A DNA stretch of 64,000 bases from Rhizophagus sp. LPA8_4_AMF. Lineage: Eukaryota > Glomeromycota > Glomeromycetes > Glomerales > Glomeraceae. The translations under genes and the position numbers were made by a program. Each line of letters begins with the position of its first letter. The first letter of the stretch is position 1. The notes under the pieces are model-generated. The model was not told the DNA's origin and made no database searches. It saw only the letters and a list, made by a program, of their open reading frames with translations. Positions 11,760 through 23,507 of the stretch are shown here, piece after piece. Where the stretch lies: contig JADRCO010000003.1 of assembly GCA_021464525.1 (NCBI GenBank), positions 35,752 to 99,751 on the forward strand. The letters run 5' to 3'.

Positions 11760-12510
11760 ATAATTTTAGAATGGATATAAAACTGCTTTGCATGTAAATA
11801 CATTTAAAAATAATATCTTCTCAAATTAGAAGAGGAGAGCTATTAAGGAATTGTCCGAATAAAGTATTTATATTCAAGTTACTTTTTGAAAACGTACAAA
11901 ATGAGGTTCTTGACAAATTCATTAGAAGTTTTAGTTGATATTCCTTTTAACTTATAACTATTATTCAATAGAAAGCGTAGCTAGATTAGAATTACATTTC
12001 AGAACTTTGGTTACTGTTTTATTTTTCACCGATAGTACTTAGTAAAAAACTTCGAGATAAAGTTTATAATTCTTTAGCGAAATTTATTAAAACAACAAAG
12101 GTTATTAAATAGGATTTGATAATAATTTTAAATCATATTTCAATAAGTTAAAAGAAAATTACCAAAAAACGTAATTATAACATGATTGACTTTTTATTAA
12201 TTCACTTGAATTTTATCAGTAGCAGGAGCCTCTCTTCCATAAAATAATTGTTCAATCTTATGTCGTTGCTTACTCGATTGCGTCGAGGTTTTAAGTTTTA
12301 AATGTCTAGTGGAATCTTATTATATTGATTGGAGAATTATGTTGGTTATTAAACATAATAACCTTCCTCTGGTCTAAAAATTCTGAAATGATAATTTTAG
12401 TAAAAAATACAGTTTTTTTAGAAAAGAATGGTGATGTAATTAATAAGTCTATTTTACATTCTAAAACTAAATTTGATCAGATAAAATTTCAAAGTCTTTA
12501 TATATGCATT
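11760..12510 (+). pseudogene. Decayed helical-region fragment of the array kinase family (copy A)
   Basis: Pieces in changing frames match the helical region of the intact array genes. About 11860-12090 matches the stretch [16 protein letters not shown] through [17 protein letters not shown]. About 12180-12215 matches DFLLIYL. About 12317-12400 matches [14 protein letters not shown]. About 12440-12500 matches [15 protein letters not shown]. Stops and indels are frequent, so it cannot be translated. It is an old ruin. No RING or TPR part follows it. Confidence 0.75.
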
Positions 12511-12703
12511 AATTAGAGGAAATTCTTATTAAATAAAGTTTCTTGCTTGAGCCAGAAATTTCTATAAAGTTATTTGTTGACTAAATTGTTGCCAATATAT
12601 TATTAAAGAAGGTATAACTTTTAAGACATTTTTTTTTAAATATCAAACTAAATGTCATTATTATATCGTTTTGAAGAAAATAATATTAATAATGAGTATT
12701 GTT

Positions 12704-12830
12704 AAATATCACCGCTGGTGATTGTCACCTTATCAGAATTAGCAGAATTAGGGTAGAATTTTGGGCGGAATTAAAAATGGTATGAAACTCTGCCTACTAA
12801 TATCAGCTAATGCTAGTGCGGTGATTTTTT
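12704..12830. mobile_element. Small inverted-repeat insertion (possible MITE, about 125 bp)
   Basis: AATATCACCGC at the left and GCGGTGATTTTT at the right form an inverted repeat of about 12 bp. The flanking sequence resembles duplicated flanks at 15.4-15.6 and 22.9-23.1 kb, which lack this insert. No clear target duplication. Confidence 0.35.
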
Positions 12831-13110
12831 GGTTTTTTACTTTTGTATTTTTAAAATAATTTTTACGCGAAAGCAATAAAATTTTTTAGCGTCATATAGA
12901 ATATAGAGCCACATCCTTGTTTGAAAATCAATTTATTGTCAAGATCGGGAAACAATAAAACAATACCAAATAATTACTGCGCCATGAGATTTGCGAATAC
13001 ATTACGGACGAAAAATCATTTAAAATAAACAAAACATTATTATTTAGTGAGTTTCTGCTATTTACTTCTAAGAAATTAAATAAAGGAATAAAAAGTGTAT
13101 TAAGAAAGGA

Positions 13111-14044
13111 ATGGGAGAAAACTCTAAGATAAATAACTAAAATTATTGGTTAAATGATTCAATATCTGAGGAACATATCAAATAATATGAATATTCGGAC
13201 TTTACAAATATCCAACAAATAGGAAAAGGTTCATATGGAACTGTTTTTTGCGTTAATTGGAAAAATTCTAATCTTCTTTTCGAATAAAATATTAGACTTT
13301 AATACAATTATTTTCCTACAGTTAAAGTTGCTTCGGAAAGTTGATGACCATGAAAATATTATAAGATTCTATGGAATTACGAAAATGGAAGATGGTATAG
13401 AAATATTATTATAATTAATGGGATGATTTATTTTTCTTGTTAATACTAAATTTTTTTTTCGTTCAGATACAACTCATCAAACAAATTAGTAATCTCTAGC
13501 CCTAGAATATGCTAATAATGGTACATTAAATACTTATTTAAATGAACTTAAATGGAGTGACAAATATTGCTTAGTATTGAAATTGGTAAGTGCCGTAGAA
13601 TTTTTATATGAATAAGATATTATTTATCGTGATCTGGTAATTATTGATTTTGTAAATCCATTCTTGCTAATTTCAGTTAATATATTCTAATAATTTTTTT
13701 AATAATTAAAAGCACGCAAATAATGTACTTGTGTATCAGAATAATATTAGATTAGCAGACTTTGAGTTATCGAAAAAGATTGCTGAAGCATCAAGTGATA
13801 CATCAAAAATACTTGGTGTGATACCCTATGTAGATCCGGGAAAGTTTTAATAATCAAGTCAAAATTATAAAAAATAAAAAATTTGATGAATATAGCATAA
13901 GAGTTTTAATGTGGCAAATTTCAAGTGGATATAAGCCATTTAAAGGTTTCGATTATAATGCGCGTTTAATATTATTTATCGTAAATGGTAAAAGAGAAGA
14001 AATTATTGGTGGAACTCCTGTAGAATATAATAAACTATATACCG
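13111..14044 (+). pseudogene. Decayed kinase domain of the array family (copy A)
   Basis: Follows the exon plan of the intact copies: an ATG start (MGENSKI...), the Gly-rich loop IGKGSYGTV, the exon ending at a KME-type triplet, the TLNTYLN region, a damaged catalytic loop (YRDL for HRDL, about 13626), ADF-LSK, and MWQISSGYKPFK. In-frame stops occur early (after SKINN, and within HIK-YEYSD) and several frame changes follow. The match stops at the end of exon 4 (TATATAC...), where a Sel1-gene fragment begins. Not functional as a kinase. Confidence 0.85.
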
Positions 14045-14334
14045 GTCGCGAACGGATTTTCTTTGGATGTTTCTTTGTACAATTCGTACGCTTTTGGTAA
14101 CTTAACTGTAGTGGTTTCAATAGCAAGTTGATGAATATATAAACCATTAAGTTTTGATATATCCATCTCGCATTTTGCTACTTTATCATGAAATGTTTTA
14201 TATATTTTGTAATATATTTTTGAGTAACTGGAGCCGTATTTTGTGGTGACGGTGTTATCAATCCAAGAATAATATTTGATGTAATTTGTTGAGGCGATAG
14301 AACAAAGTCTATTGTTAAATGTGGAATCGCCGAA
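14045..14334 (-). pseudogene. Fragment of the pseudokinase-Sel1 gene fused to kinase ruins
   Basis: On the minus strand this matches the intact Sel1 gene around 34630-35010: KLPKAYELYKE, then the linker FHDKVAKCEMDISKLN, then the Thr/Pro-rich region. An internal stretch corresponding to about 30 residues (YLNKTVQ... to ...VLLGLF) is deleted. It is joined on the left to the kinase pseudogene and on the right to C-terminal exons of the kinase family. Confidence 0.8.
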
Positions 14335-14950
14335 ACGTATATATTGGTGCTGCATTATTTGCATAATATATGTTAAAAAGATACTATCTGAAGATTGTTT
14401 TATGAAATTTATAACTAAGCAAGAAAGAATAAGTTTAATTAACTATAGTTCGTTGATACGGAAATTAAAAATAACGAGAAAGGACTCAAAGGAAACATGA
14501 AAATTTCGAAGAAATGGACCTGGATCAATTGTTAAATGAAATATTAGAATCTTCTTTTAAATAAATTTTTAATTAATGAACTTATAGAATTCCGAAACTA
14601 GGTTGGATTGAGTATTCTTTTAAATATCTGAAACGAAATTGGTGTCGATACAACTCTCAATTGAAATAATGGTGTATTATGATTTTAATTTACTATTATC
14701 TATTTAAATAAAGTTAATAAAATTGATCTGATATTACTACATACTATTTATATTATTTAGCAAATAGAGTATATTCGATTTATATATGAATATATCAGAA
14801 AAGAATGACAAATTTACTTTCTTAAAAGAGTCATTTATTATTAATTCACAAAATTTTCCTAAATGTTCCAGAAACTTTTAAGGACAAGATTTCTCAAGGA
14901 AGGAGATGGAAAATCTTCTCGAATTAAAAGATATCTCTGACAACTTATAA
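14335..14950 (+). pseudogene. Decayed C-terminal exons of the array kinase family (copy A)
   Basis: Matches the last three exons of the intact copy C: the [14 protein letters not shown] region (about 14370-14420), [10 protein letters not shown] (about 14600-14640), and QIDYIRF to the end ...KEMENLLELKDI (about 14760-14950). Frames are broken in several places. Confidence 0.8.
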
Positions 14951-15612
14951 TTGTTGTTATCGTTCAGCCTGCAGATGTTCATAGACTGATATTTTTATTA
15001 AGCATAACAATAATATATGATTCACATAATTGATATAATAAAGTGGTGTAATAAAATATGGTGTGAATGAAAAATTTAGGAAAAGTTTAATAAAGCTTAT
15101 AAAGTGGATTAAAAATAGCATAAAAAATGAAATTGAATATTTTTTTGCTTTGTCTGTGCAGAACAGCAGAAGCGGATTCATAGCTTGTGTACGAATATCC
15201 ATTTTTCGTTCAAAAATTTCAAAAGGAATTTATTATTTTAATTCTTTGCTTTCGTGAATTTCATCATCCTAAAAATATGATTTAAAAAATATTGATTTTT
15301 TTTGAGCAAGAAATATTCATAAAGATGTTTGTTGTATAAAATATTGCCGATAGATTAAGGTTGATACCAATTATACTCGTGAATTCACTAACCGTATAAA
15401 ATATTTTATGTGGGGATAAACCTCTAACTTTTCTTAGAAGTGTTAAACATCAATAAAATTAACTATTTTGATTATTTGTCATTATTTAAAATGATCATGA
15501 TATATATTTTTATTAAAAAAATTAATAATTTTTAAATGATAAAGTTAAATTTTTAAAAATTCAAATAAAAAAATATAAAGTCGCATCCTTGTCTAAAAAA
15601 TTTATCGTCCAG
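14951..15612. repeat. Duplicated downstream flank of the array unit
   Basis: Resembles 22600-23080 along its length: GCAGA..AGCG..ATAGC..TGTAC at about 15158-15195, GAGCAAGAAAT at 15304, and GTATAAAATATTGCCGAT at 15335. It is paralogous non-coding flank left by segmental duplication. No gene seen. Confidence 0.6.
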
Positions 15613-15819
15613 TTAAATCCTTTTGGATATGTTGTAGACCAAACTTGAAATGCCTAAATTATTCGCCCATTCTAATAATGCCTTAAAACTGTAGCAGCGA
15701 TGATCTCCTAATTTGGGCCGATGGGACGATTTGGGACGTAGTTTGATTAGGTCTACAGATGATTCACAAACATTTTGATTTCGAACTGCCCTGATATTAA
15801 CGAATTTGATCGGCAACAA
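15613..15819 (-). CDS. Short unrecognised ORF, probably a gene fragment
   Basis: A 68-codon reading frame with richer codon use than its surroundings (contains KLRPKSSHRPKLGDHRCYSF and ALLEWANNLGISS). It interrupts the duplicated flank described at 14951-15612, so it may have arrived with an insertion. No partner exon or domain recognised. The start codon is uncertain. Confidence 0.3.
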   Translation of the reverse strand: MLPIKFVNIRAVRNQNVCESSVDLIKLRPKSSHRPKLGDHRCYSFKALLEWANNLGISSLVYNISKRI

Positions 15820-15845
15820 ATATTATCATAAAAAAATTTTTTTTG

Positions 15846-16079
15846 AAGTTCATAGGTAAATAACTGCGCCATACGATTTTTGTGGAAATTATATAATCTT
15901 ACATAATCGAATTGATCTGCTGTAGTAACCGTACTTGCAATACGTTACAGAAAAATTGTGTGACGAAAAGTTAATTTATAAACGTTCTGAAGGAATATAC
16001 ATATTTTTTTTTTTAACTTCTAGAGAAATTTGTGAAATCTACATTAATAAAGGCATATAATAAGAGGACTAAAAAAAAA
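15846..16079 (+). promoter_or_regulatory. Conserved upstream block of copy B
   Basis: About 230 bp before the ATG closely match the block before copy C (27428-27654), including GTTCATAGGTAAAT, CTGCGCCATACGATTTTT, TACTTGCAATACGTTACA and AAATTGTGTGACG. A poly-T tract lies just before the ATG. Conservation of non-coding sequence suggests promoter plus 5' UTR, though recent duplication alone could explain it. Confidence 0.5.
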
Positions 16080-19000
16080 ATGCCAGACAACTCTAAGATA
16101 AAAGATTTAAATTATTACATGAATTGGTTAAATTATTCACTATCTGAGGAACATATCAGATATTATGAATATTCAGACTTCACAAACATTCAGCATATAG
16201 GAAAAGGTTCATACGGAAACGTTGTTCGTGTTAGTTGGAAAAATTCTAATCGTCTTTTTGCCATAAAATCTTTTAATGATAATGAACAAACTCTTAAGGA
16301 AGTTGTAAAAGAGGTACGATTTTTATAATTATTTATAATTCTCAGGTGAATAAGCTTTAACACCAGTATTTTCCTATAGTTGAAATTGATTCGGAGCGTT
16401 GATGACCATGAAAATATTATAAGACTCTATGGAATCACGAAAATGGAAGGTGGTATTGGGAATATTATATATATAATGATGTAATGATTGTTAATTTATT
16501 TTTCTTGTTAATACAAAAATTTAGATACAACTTATCAAACGAATAAGTATTCTTTAGTCCTAGAATATGCTAATAATGGTACACTAAATACTTATTTAAA
16601 TGAGTATTTCAATAAGCTTGATTGGAGTGACAAATATCGCTTAGCATTGCAATTGACCAGCGCTGTGGAATTTTTACATGAAAAAAGTATTATTCACCGT
16701 GATCTGGTAATTTTGATTTGTAATTCCCCGCTATTCTAAGTTAATTTATTTTAATACATTTTTTTTTTTAATTAAAAGCACGCAGGTAATGTACTTGTAC
16801 ATCAGAATAATATTAAATTAGCAGACTTTGGGTTATCAAAAAAAATCGCTGAAGCGTCAAGTGATATGTCAAAGATACTTGGCATAATACCTTATGTTGA
16901 CCCAAAAAAAATCAATAATCAAAATTATGAATTAAGTAAAAAATCTGACGTATATAGTATTGGAGTTTTAATGTGGCAAATTTCAAGTGGACATGAACCA
17001 TTTAAGAATGGGGGTTTTGATTATGATGCACGCTTAATTTTGTCTATATTAAATGGGAATAGAGAAGAAATGATTGATGGGACTCCTACGGAATATAACA
17101 AATTATATACAGGTAATATTTTATTCTAATATGTATTCTAAAGGGCTATTTCTTGCAAACATTCTGTTATTATAATATTAATTTATTAATTATTAGAATG
17201 TTGGAAATATGAACCAAATGAACGTCCAAGTATAGAGGATGTTGTTTTAGCTCTTAGAAAAATGATTTTTCCAAATCAAAATGATGCGATTATAATTAAA
17301 AAGGAAGAACCAGAAAAATATAAATCAATTTCATATTTAAGCAAGAGAACTATGGATATGAATAATGATTTAGTAGATGTCAAATCATTAAATATTAATG
17401 AATATGAAAATGAAGTAATAGTGGAGACTGAAAATAGCCCATCAACTGTGTCAAATAAAGCTGGGTCATCAATAGATGATACAAATTATTTTGGAAATGC
17501 ATCACCTCTTAAACTAGAAAAAGAGGAACTTATAGATAACATTTATGAAAAGAAAGAAATAGAAAAATACAAGACAAATTCGAAGTTAATTAAAGAAACT
17601 GTAAATAATGATTTAACGAATGATGGTCTTGGATTAAATTTTGATGAATATGAATGCAAAAGTGAAATAATAGTGGAGTCTGAAAATAATTTATTAAGTG
17701 CATCAAATCAAGCAATAAACCCATCAACAGAAGACATGTGTATTTATAGAAACCAATTACTTCACAAATTAGAAAATGAAGGATTTATTACACCAGACGA
17801 AAAAGTAAAAGAGCTTGTAAAGGAATTGACTGAACCAAAATTTTTATATGCTCTAAAGCTACTTTTTGAAAACTTACAGAATAAATTTTCATCCCAAATA
17901 TTGATAAATTCATTAAAATCATTAGCAAATCCGACTTTATTTGATTATTATTCAGAAGAAAATGTGATGAGATTGGAATTACATTTACGAACCTGGATGG
18001 CTGTTTTGGAGCGTATAAATTTTTCAAATCCACCAATAGTTCTTAGTAAAGATCTTTTAAATAAAGTGTGCAATTCTTTAGCAAAATTTTCTGAAATTTA
18101 TTATAAAACAATACATGTTGTTGGAGATAAAAGGTATAACTATAACATAGATTTTTTGTTAATTTACTTGCAAGATATGCTATATAGTTTGTGTGATGAT
18201 GTAACTTGGTTTCAAGAATTTCTAGGGAGAGTTAAAGATATGTTAAAAACTACTTTAAATATTACATCATCATTGAAAGTTACTATCTCAGATGAAAATC
18301 ATTCAATTGAATCAATGATTATACAATTACATAAAGATATAAGTTATAAATATTCAGTAGCATCTTATTTTATTGATTGGAAAATTATATTAATAATTCA
18401 GCATAATCTTTTTACCTGGTCTGTAGATTCTGAAAAAGTAATTAGTAAAAAATATGCAGAAAAGATATTAATAGAATATATTTGGAGATTTTTGCAAAGA
18501 GAATGGATCAATATTGCTGATAAATCTATTTTAGATTCTCAAGTAAAATTTGATATAGTACCAGATAAATTTACAGAAGCATTAAAAAATACTGGAAATT
18601 CCTTAAATGATTTTACAAAAAATGAACCTTTTGTATTGCCATATATTTTGTGGTTTGGATTATTGGATCTTACACAAAATCTTATTCAAAAATCTACACA
18701 AATAGCTACATATAGTCTTTGTTATTATCTGGCAATTGAATCACTTAATAAATCTTCAAGTAGTTTTATTCAATTCAAAGCAATTGAAATATTATTACAT
18801 TTACATAATATTGATAATCAAATGTTTTCAATAATTGAAAATGATTTTGATCAATATACTCAGAAACTGAATAAAAACAATTCAACTAATTGTTCAGAAA
18901 AATTTCAAAATTTATTAATGTTTGCTAAAGAAAAATATTTTAAAGATTATAAAATTCTAAATGATATTGAAAAGAAAAAGGGAAAAGAAAAATGTTTAAA

Positions 19001-20183
19001 TCAAGATATTGTATATACAAAAGAAAAAATATTATTTAATATTATAAATGTTATAGCAAATGAAATGACTTGTCCAATTAGTAGTAAGTCAACAGCAGAT
19101 CAATTATGTATTTTAAAATGTCAACATATATTATTATTGAAAAATTTAAAAAAATTGAAAGTAAAGCAATGCCTTAAATGTCAAGAAAAATTTGAAGATG
19201 ATGATATTAGATATTTACCACAGAATACTATTTATAAAAATTTAATACAGTTCTTTGAAGTACCAACTATTGAATTAGAAAATTCAAGTGATCAATATAA
19301 TAATGATTTGAATGATTCAGAAGTTGTTCTTAGTACTAATAAAATTAGATGGTTATTTTATTTATCATTTTTTGGAATAGTTTTATTATTATTATTATCT
19401 TTAAATATTAAATTTGGACAAGAAAATAAATCTTTTATAGATTACTTTTTTTTGAAAGGTGAAAAAGCATTGGAATTAATACGTAGTAAAGCACATGAAA
19501 TTGGAAAAAAAGAACTAGGAAAATATTCTCAAAATAAGTTGAATAGAATTGATTTTGCTTTATATTCAAGTGGTGCAAAAATTATTACTAAATATACTAG
19601 TGAAACATATGAACAATGGCCTGATGATTGGTATAAAAAAATTCTTGCTTTTATAACTGGTAAAGGAATCTCTCGTGGTAAACCTCCAAAGACAGCAATT
19701 TCTCCTGATACTAATATTGGACAATGTTGGCCATTTTCTGGACAAGAAGGTCAATTGGCTGTATTACTTAATAGAGAAGTTTATGTTACAGCTGTTACTT
19801 ATGATCATATTAGTAAAGATATTGTTACAGATGATATGATAATATCTGCACCAAAAGATTTTGAGGTGTGGGGTATAGGTGATGTAGATAATGATAATGA
19901 ATTTAATATATCAAATTATTTGAATTATTATTTATACAATGAAAATAATTGTAAAACACATTTAAATAGTTCAAATCATTGTTTATTTTTAGGTAATTTT
20001 ACTTATGATATTAATGATTTACCTGTACAAACTTTTGAATTACCAGAAAAATATGATATACCTATAAGAATTATCATTATGAAAGTAATTAATAATTGGG
20101 GTAAATCTGAATACACTTGTCTATATCGGTTTCGAGTACATGGTAAATCTGCTAAATCTACTGTATTTGTTAAACAAGGTTAA
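16080..20183 (+). CDS. Protein kinase - helical region - RING/U-box-like - transmembrane - SUN domain fusion (copy B)
   Basis: Exons 16080-16313, 16380-16449, 16525-16706, 16779-17112 and 17197-20183 give 1268 residues with no internal stop. Kinase (about 30-285): Gly loop [11 protein letters not shown] lysine, HRDL and GNVL catalytic loop, [16 protein letters not shown]; it looks active. Residues about 290-470 are a variable Ser/Asn-rich linker. Residues about 475-880 are a helical region shared by the array. About 895-950 is a RING/U-box-like module ([24 protein letters not shown]). About 990-1012 is a membrane segment ([18 protein letters not shown]). About 1059-1260 is a SUN domain: [55 protein letters not shown] proteins sit in the inner nuclear membrane or ER and bind KASH partners. 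Sister copies have TPRs in place of TM-SUN. The fusion is seen directly; ligase activity and location are inferred. Confidence 0.87.
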
Positions 20184-20355
20184 AGGTTAAGCTTAGCAAA
20201 ACAAATAATTAATCAAATATATATGCATATATGACTGACTAGACATGCCAGTAAAGTGGATAATTATTAAAGCTAACATTATGATGGGATGTAAGAAGAA
20301 GATAATTCATTTTTAATAAATATTTATTGTATTATTATTATAGGATCATTTTAAT

Positions 20356-21404
20356 GCTCACCGGAGGTGAAATTCACCAGGAGGTAATTTTTACCATATC
20401 ACGTGATTTATTTTTTTTATAATAAAATTTAAATTTTTTTGATTTTGATAAAGACTAAAAAAAAATAAAATTTTTCCAATTTTTAATACAGCATTGTATA
20501 ATAAAGATTAAAATAAAAATACAATATAAATGAATAAAAATGTGTAGAATTTTCTTCTTTCTAATGAATATTTTATTAAGATTATCAATATAACAAAGTA
20601 GGCATCTGGAATTATGCATAAAAATAAAATTTGTGAGTTAGTACCGTTAGCAAAATACATATAACTTTATAAGCATTAACTGTAACATCATGAAATTGAG
20701 ATCCTAGCAGTTTTGAATCCACTGAACAATATTCACTTAATAGAGAAAGTCTATTTACTTTGACCAAAGTGTTTCCCGAATGCTCTGAAGTTAAAAACAA
20801 AAAAATAAATTCGTGAGTTAGTACCGTTAGCAAAATACACATAACTTCACAAGTATTATCTATATCTTCATGAAAATTGAGATTCTAGCAGTTTCGAACC
20901 CGCTGAACAACTTTCTATTAATAAATAAATTCGATTTACTTTGACCAAAGTGTGCTTCATTCGCTCTGAAGTTACAAAACAGTTTGGAGTTAGTACCATT
21001 AGCAAAAATACACATAACTTCACAAGTATTAACTGTACCTTCATGAAAATTGAGATCCTAGCAGTTTCGAATCTGCTGAATAACTTTTACTTAATAAAGG
21101 AAGTCAATTTACTTTGACCAAAATGCTTCTCATATGCCCTAAAATTAATAAATAAAATTGAAAGTTCAAAATTAATACTTTTATTAAAAATATAGGTTTC
21201 TTCATAAATATTTTATCTAACCTTATGAAAATTGAGATGTATAGGTTTAATAATGTATTTAAACAGAAGTTTTAGCAAAAGTAAAGATTGTTTACAAAAA
21301 ACAGTTTGGGAGAGTTTTTTTTTAAAAAAAATTATCTATATCTGATAAACAAGACATATGCATTATGAAAATCAAGGTAAAATTCACCGGAGGTGAATTT
21401 CACC
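20356..21404. mobile_element. Inverted-repeat-bounded element carrying a ~180-bp satellite
   Basis: The left end (20356-20395, CACCGGAGGTGAAATTCACC...GGTAATTTTTACC) is an imperfect inverted copy of the right end (21376-21404, GGTAAAATTCACCGGAGGTG...TTTCACC). A further partial copy of the end lies at 21441-21480. The termini are themselves palindromic. No coding sequence. Class unknown; no target duplication identified. Confidence 0.5.
20620..21245. repeat. Tandem repeat, unit about 175-180 bp, three units plus a decayed fourth
   Basis: Units begin near 20632, 20812 and 20986 with GAGTTAGTACCGTTAGCAAA and run through GAGATCCTAGCAGTTT, then TTTACTTTGACCAAAGTG, to a ...CTCTGAAGTT ending. A fourth, more diverged unit follows from about 21160. 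Non-coding. Confidence 0.8.
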
Positions 21405-21480
21405 TTAAAATTTATTAAATTTATGCATAATGTAAATTGCAGTAAAATTCATCCCGGTAAAATTCACTGGAGGTGAATGT

Positions 21481-21920
21481 AAAATTAATCTATTATTGTA
21501 TATTTTTACTATTTTTTTTTTTTTGTGAAAAATAAAATTATATATAATATATATTGTTATGTAAAAATCTGTATGTTGTAAACTGGATGGATAATTTATA
21601 TCTCCAAAGGTATTACATAATACTGATTGGGATTATCTGTTATATTTATTATTTTTATTTAGCATTTTATATTTATTATTATATTATATTATTGTATTAT
21701 TATTTTCATTATTATTGAATTAATATTAATATTGAACAATTATTTAATAAAAGTTATTTATTTTATTTATAAGTACTTAACAAATTATATATAATTGAAA
21801 TTTTTAAAATATTATAATTTGTTAAATAACTAATAACATAATAAAAGTTTATTTTATTTCAAACTTTATTAATTTATAATTGATTTGTTACGTAATTACA
21901 TTAATTAACTTTATTACTTA
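21481..21920. other. AT-rich spacer
   Basis: Extremely AT-rich, low-complexity sequence without coding signal. Confidence 0.4.
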
Positions 21921-22600
21921 AAATGTCAGAAAGGAATTTGTCTTTTAAGAGTAAAGTGTTTAGTTTTATTTGTTCCAAATTTTATGCATCTTATGCATAT
22001 TGTCATTGAATTATTTGGAAAATGAAAAAATAAAGATATTATCTAAAGATTGCTCTATATATTTATAGTTAAGTGAAAAGGAGTAAGTCTAATTAACTAT
22101 TAGTATTTTTAATTAAATTTTAATTAATGAATTGATTTCAAATCTGTTCAAGAAAAGCATATTTTAAAATATGGATATGTCAAAACTTGAAGGATTAGGT
22201 TGGAATGATTTTTTCTAAAATAATATATATTTTAAAAAAGTTTCAAAGCAAACGCTTAGAAACTTACCGTTTTCCAATGTTCTGAACCCCAAAAATCCTA
22301 CAAGGAAAAAAAAAGTATAGGCGAATATTCTTTTAGGATGTCTGAAACCATTACAGAGAAATAGTTACGACCTTCAAGTGAAAGTAAATGGTTATACTAT
22401 TATTTTATTTACTATTATTTAATTAAATAAAATTAATCTTATCTTATATCTGATATTATTACATATTATTCAGCAAATAGATTATATTCGATTTATCATT
22501 TACTACCAATTCACAAAATTTGCCCAATTGTTCCAGAAGCTTTTAAGGACAAGTATTTCTCAAGGAAGGAGATGGAAAATCTTGAATTAAGGTATCATCG
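21921..22600 (+). pseudogene. Decayed C-terminal exons of the array kinase family, stranded behind copy B
   Basis: Matches exons 7-9 of copy C: FKSKVFSF and the AYCHIIW-type stretch then KDCSI (about 21945-22060), KLEGLGW (about 22185-22205), a damaged TSIEVNG-like stretch (about 22370-22395), and QQIDYIRFI to LPIHKICP and AFKDKYFSRKEMENL (about 22475-22585). Stops and indels interrupt it. These exons are missing from copy B, so this is the likely leftover of its former 3' half. Confidence 0.8.
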
Positions 22601-23110
22601 ATAGCTTATAATTATTACACATTGATTACTATTTACTGAATTTGGATGTTTGAATGTCTTTTTGCTTTGGCTGTGCAGATTCGTAGGGAAGTGAAACCAT
22701 AGCCTGTATACAAATATCCAATTTTTCATTCAAAAATTTAAAGGAATTTATTATTTTAATTATTAAATAAACTTTGCTTTCATGAGAATAAAGATTTTTT
22801 TTTTTTTTTTTTTTTTTTTTGAGCAAGAAATTTTCGTAAAGAAGTTTATTGTATAAAATGTTGCTGATTGATACCAATTCACTAATCGTATAAAACATTT
22901 CATGCATGAGTTAAATCTCTACCTTTTCTTAGAAAAGTTGAAATAACTATATGTTTACTTTGTCATTAAAATATTAAACATAAAAAACTATAATTTTCAC
23001 ACGAAAGTAATTTAGAAATTATAATAGAAAAATATAAGATCACATCTTTGTTTGAAAAAAATTTGTTGTCCAGTTAAATTGCATATCCTTTTATTACTTT
23101 TAAACATATT
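22601..23110. repeat. Duplicated downstream flank (second copy of 14951-15612)
   Basis: Paralogous to 14951-15612 and, more weakly, to 12540-12960. Contains a poly-T run of about 26 at 22795-22820 and the block TTTGAAAAAAATTTGTTGTC. Non-coding. Confidence 0.6.
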
Positions 23111-23249
23111 ATCAATCTATATAACTAAAAATTTGTTACGTTAAACTTTAGATTATCCTCTGTATGCGCCTGATCTATTCCGTATTTATTATTTTGATTG
23201 ACTGTTGGCCAATCAGTTTTTTTTTTCAAGCCTGATTTTTTTTTTAATA

Positions 23250-23507
23250 TTACAGTATTAATGTTTTTTTTGGTCTTTTTTCAAAACTAATTATTCTTTT
23301 TCCTTTATAATCTAAATAGTGATATTTTTTCTTGGTTTTTCTCATTCTTTCAGCGTGTATTAAAGATAACAAATCATTGTAAGATTTTATTTCTGTTGAC
23401 GTATCTGACGTGAGAAAAGCATTTGAATTAAGTGTAAGGAGTTCTATAAATTTTCCTGGGGAATCTAAGGTTTCCATTAAATCATTTTTGCATTCTGGGC
23501 ATATCAC
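23250..23507 (-). CDS. Unrecognised short ORF with a CPEC motif
   Basis: 85 codons, beginning MICPECKNDLMETLDSP and ending in a lysine-rich tail. One Cys pair suggests half of a zinc-binding fold, or a fragment of a larger protein. No second Cys pair or neighbouring exon found. Could be a chance ORF or transposon remnant. Confidence 0.25.
   Translation of the reverse strand: MICPECKNDLMETLDSPGKFIELLTLNSNAFLTSDTSTEIKSYNDLLSLIHAERMRKTKKKYHYLDYKGKRIISFEKRPKKTLIL

Noticed and set aside
20612-20842. 76-codon minus-strand ORF
   Set aside because: Lies within the tandem satellite; its internal repetition reflects the repeat unit.
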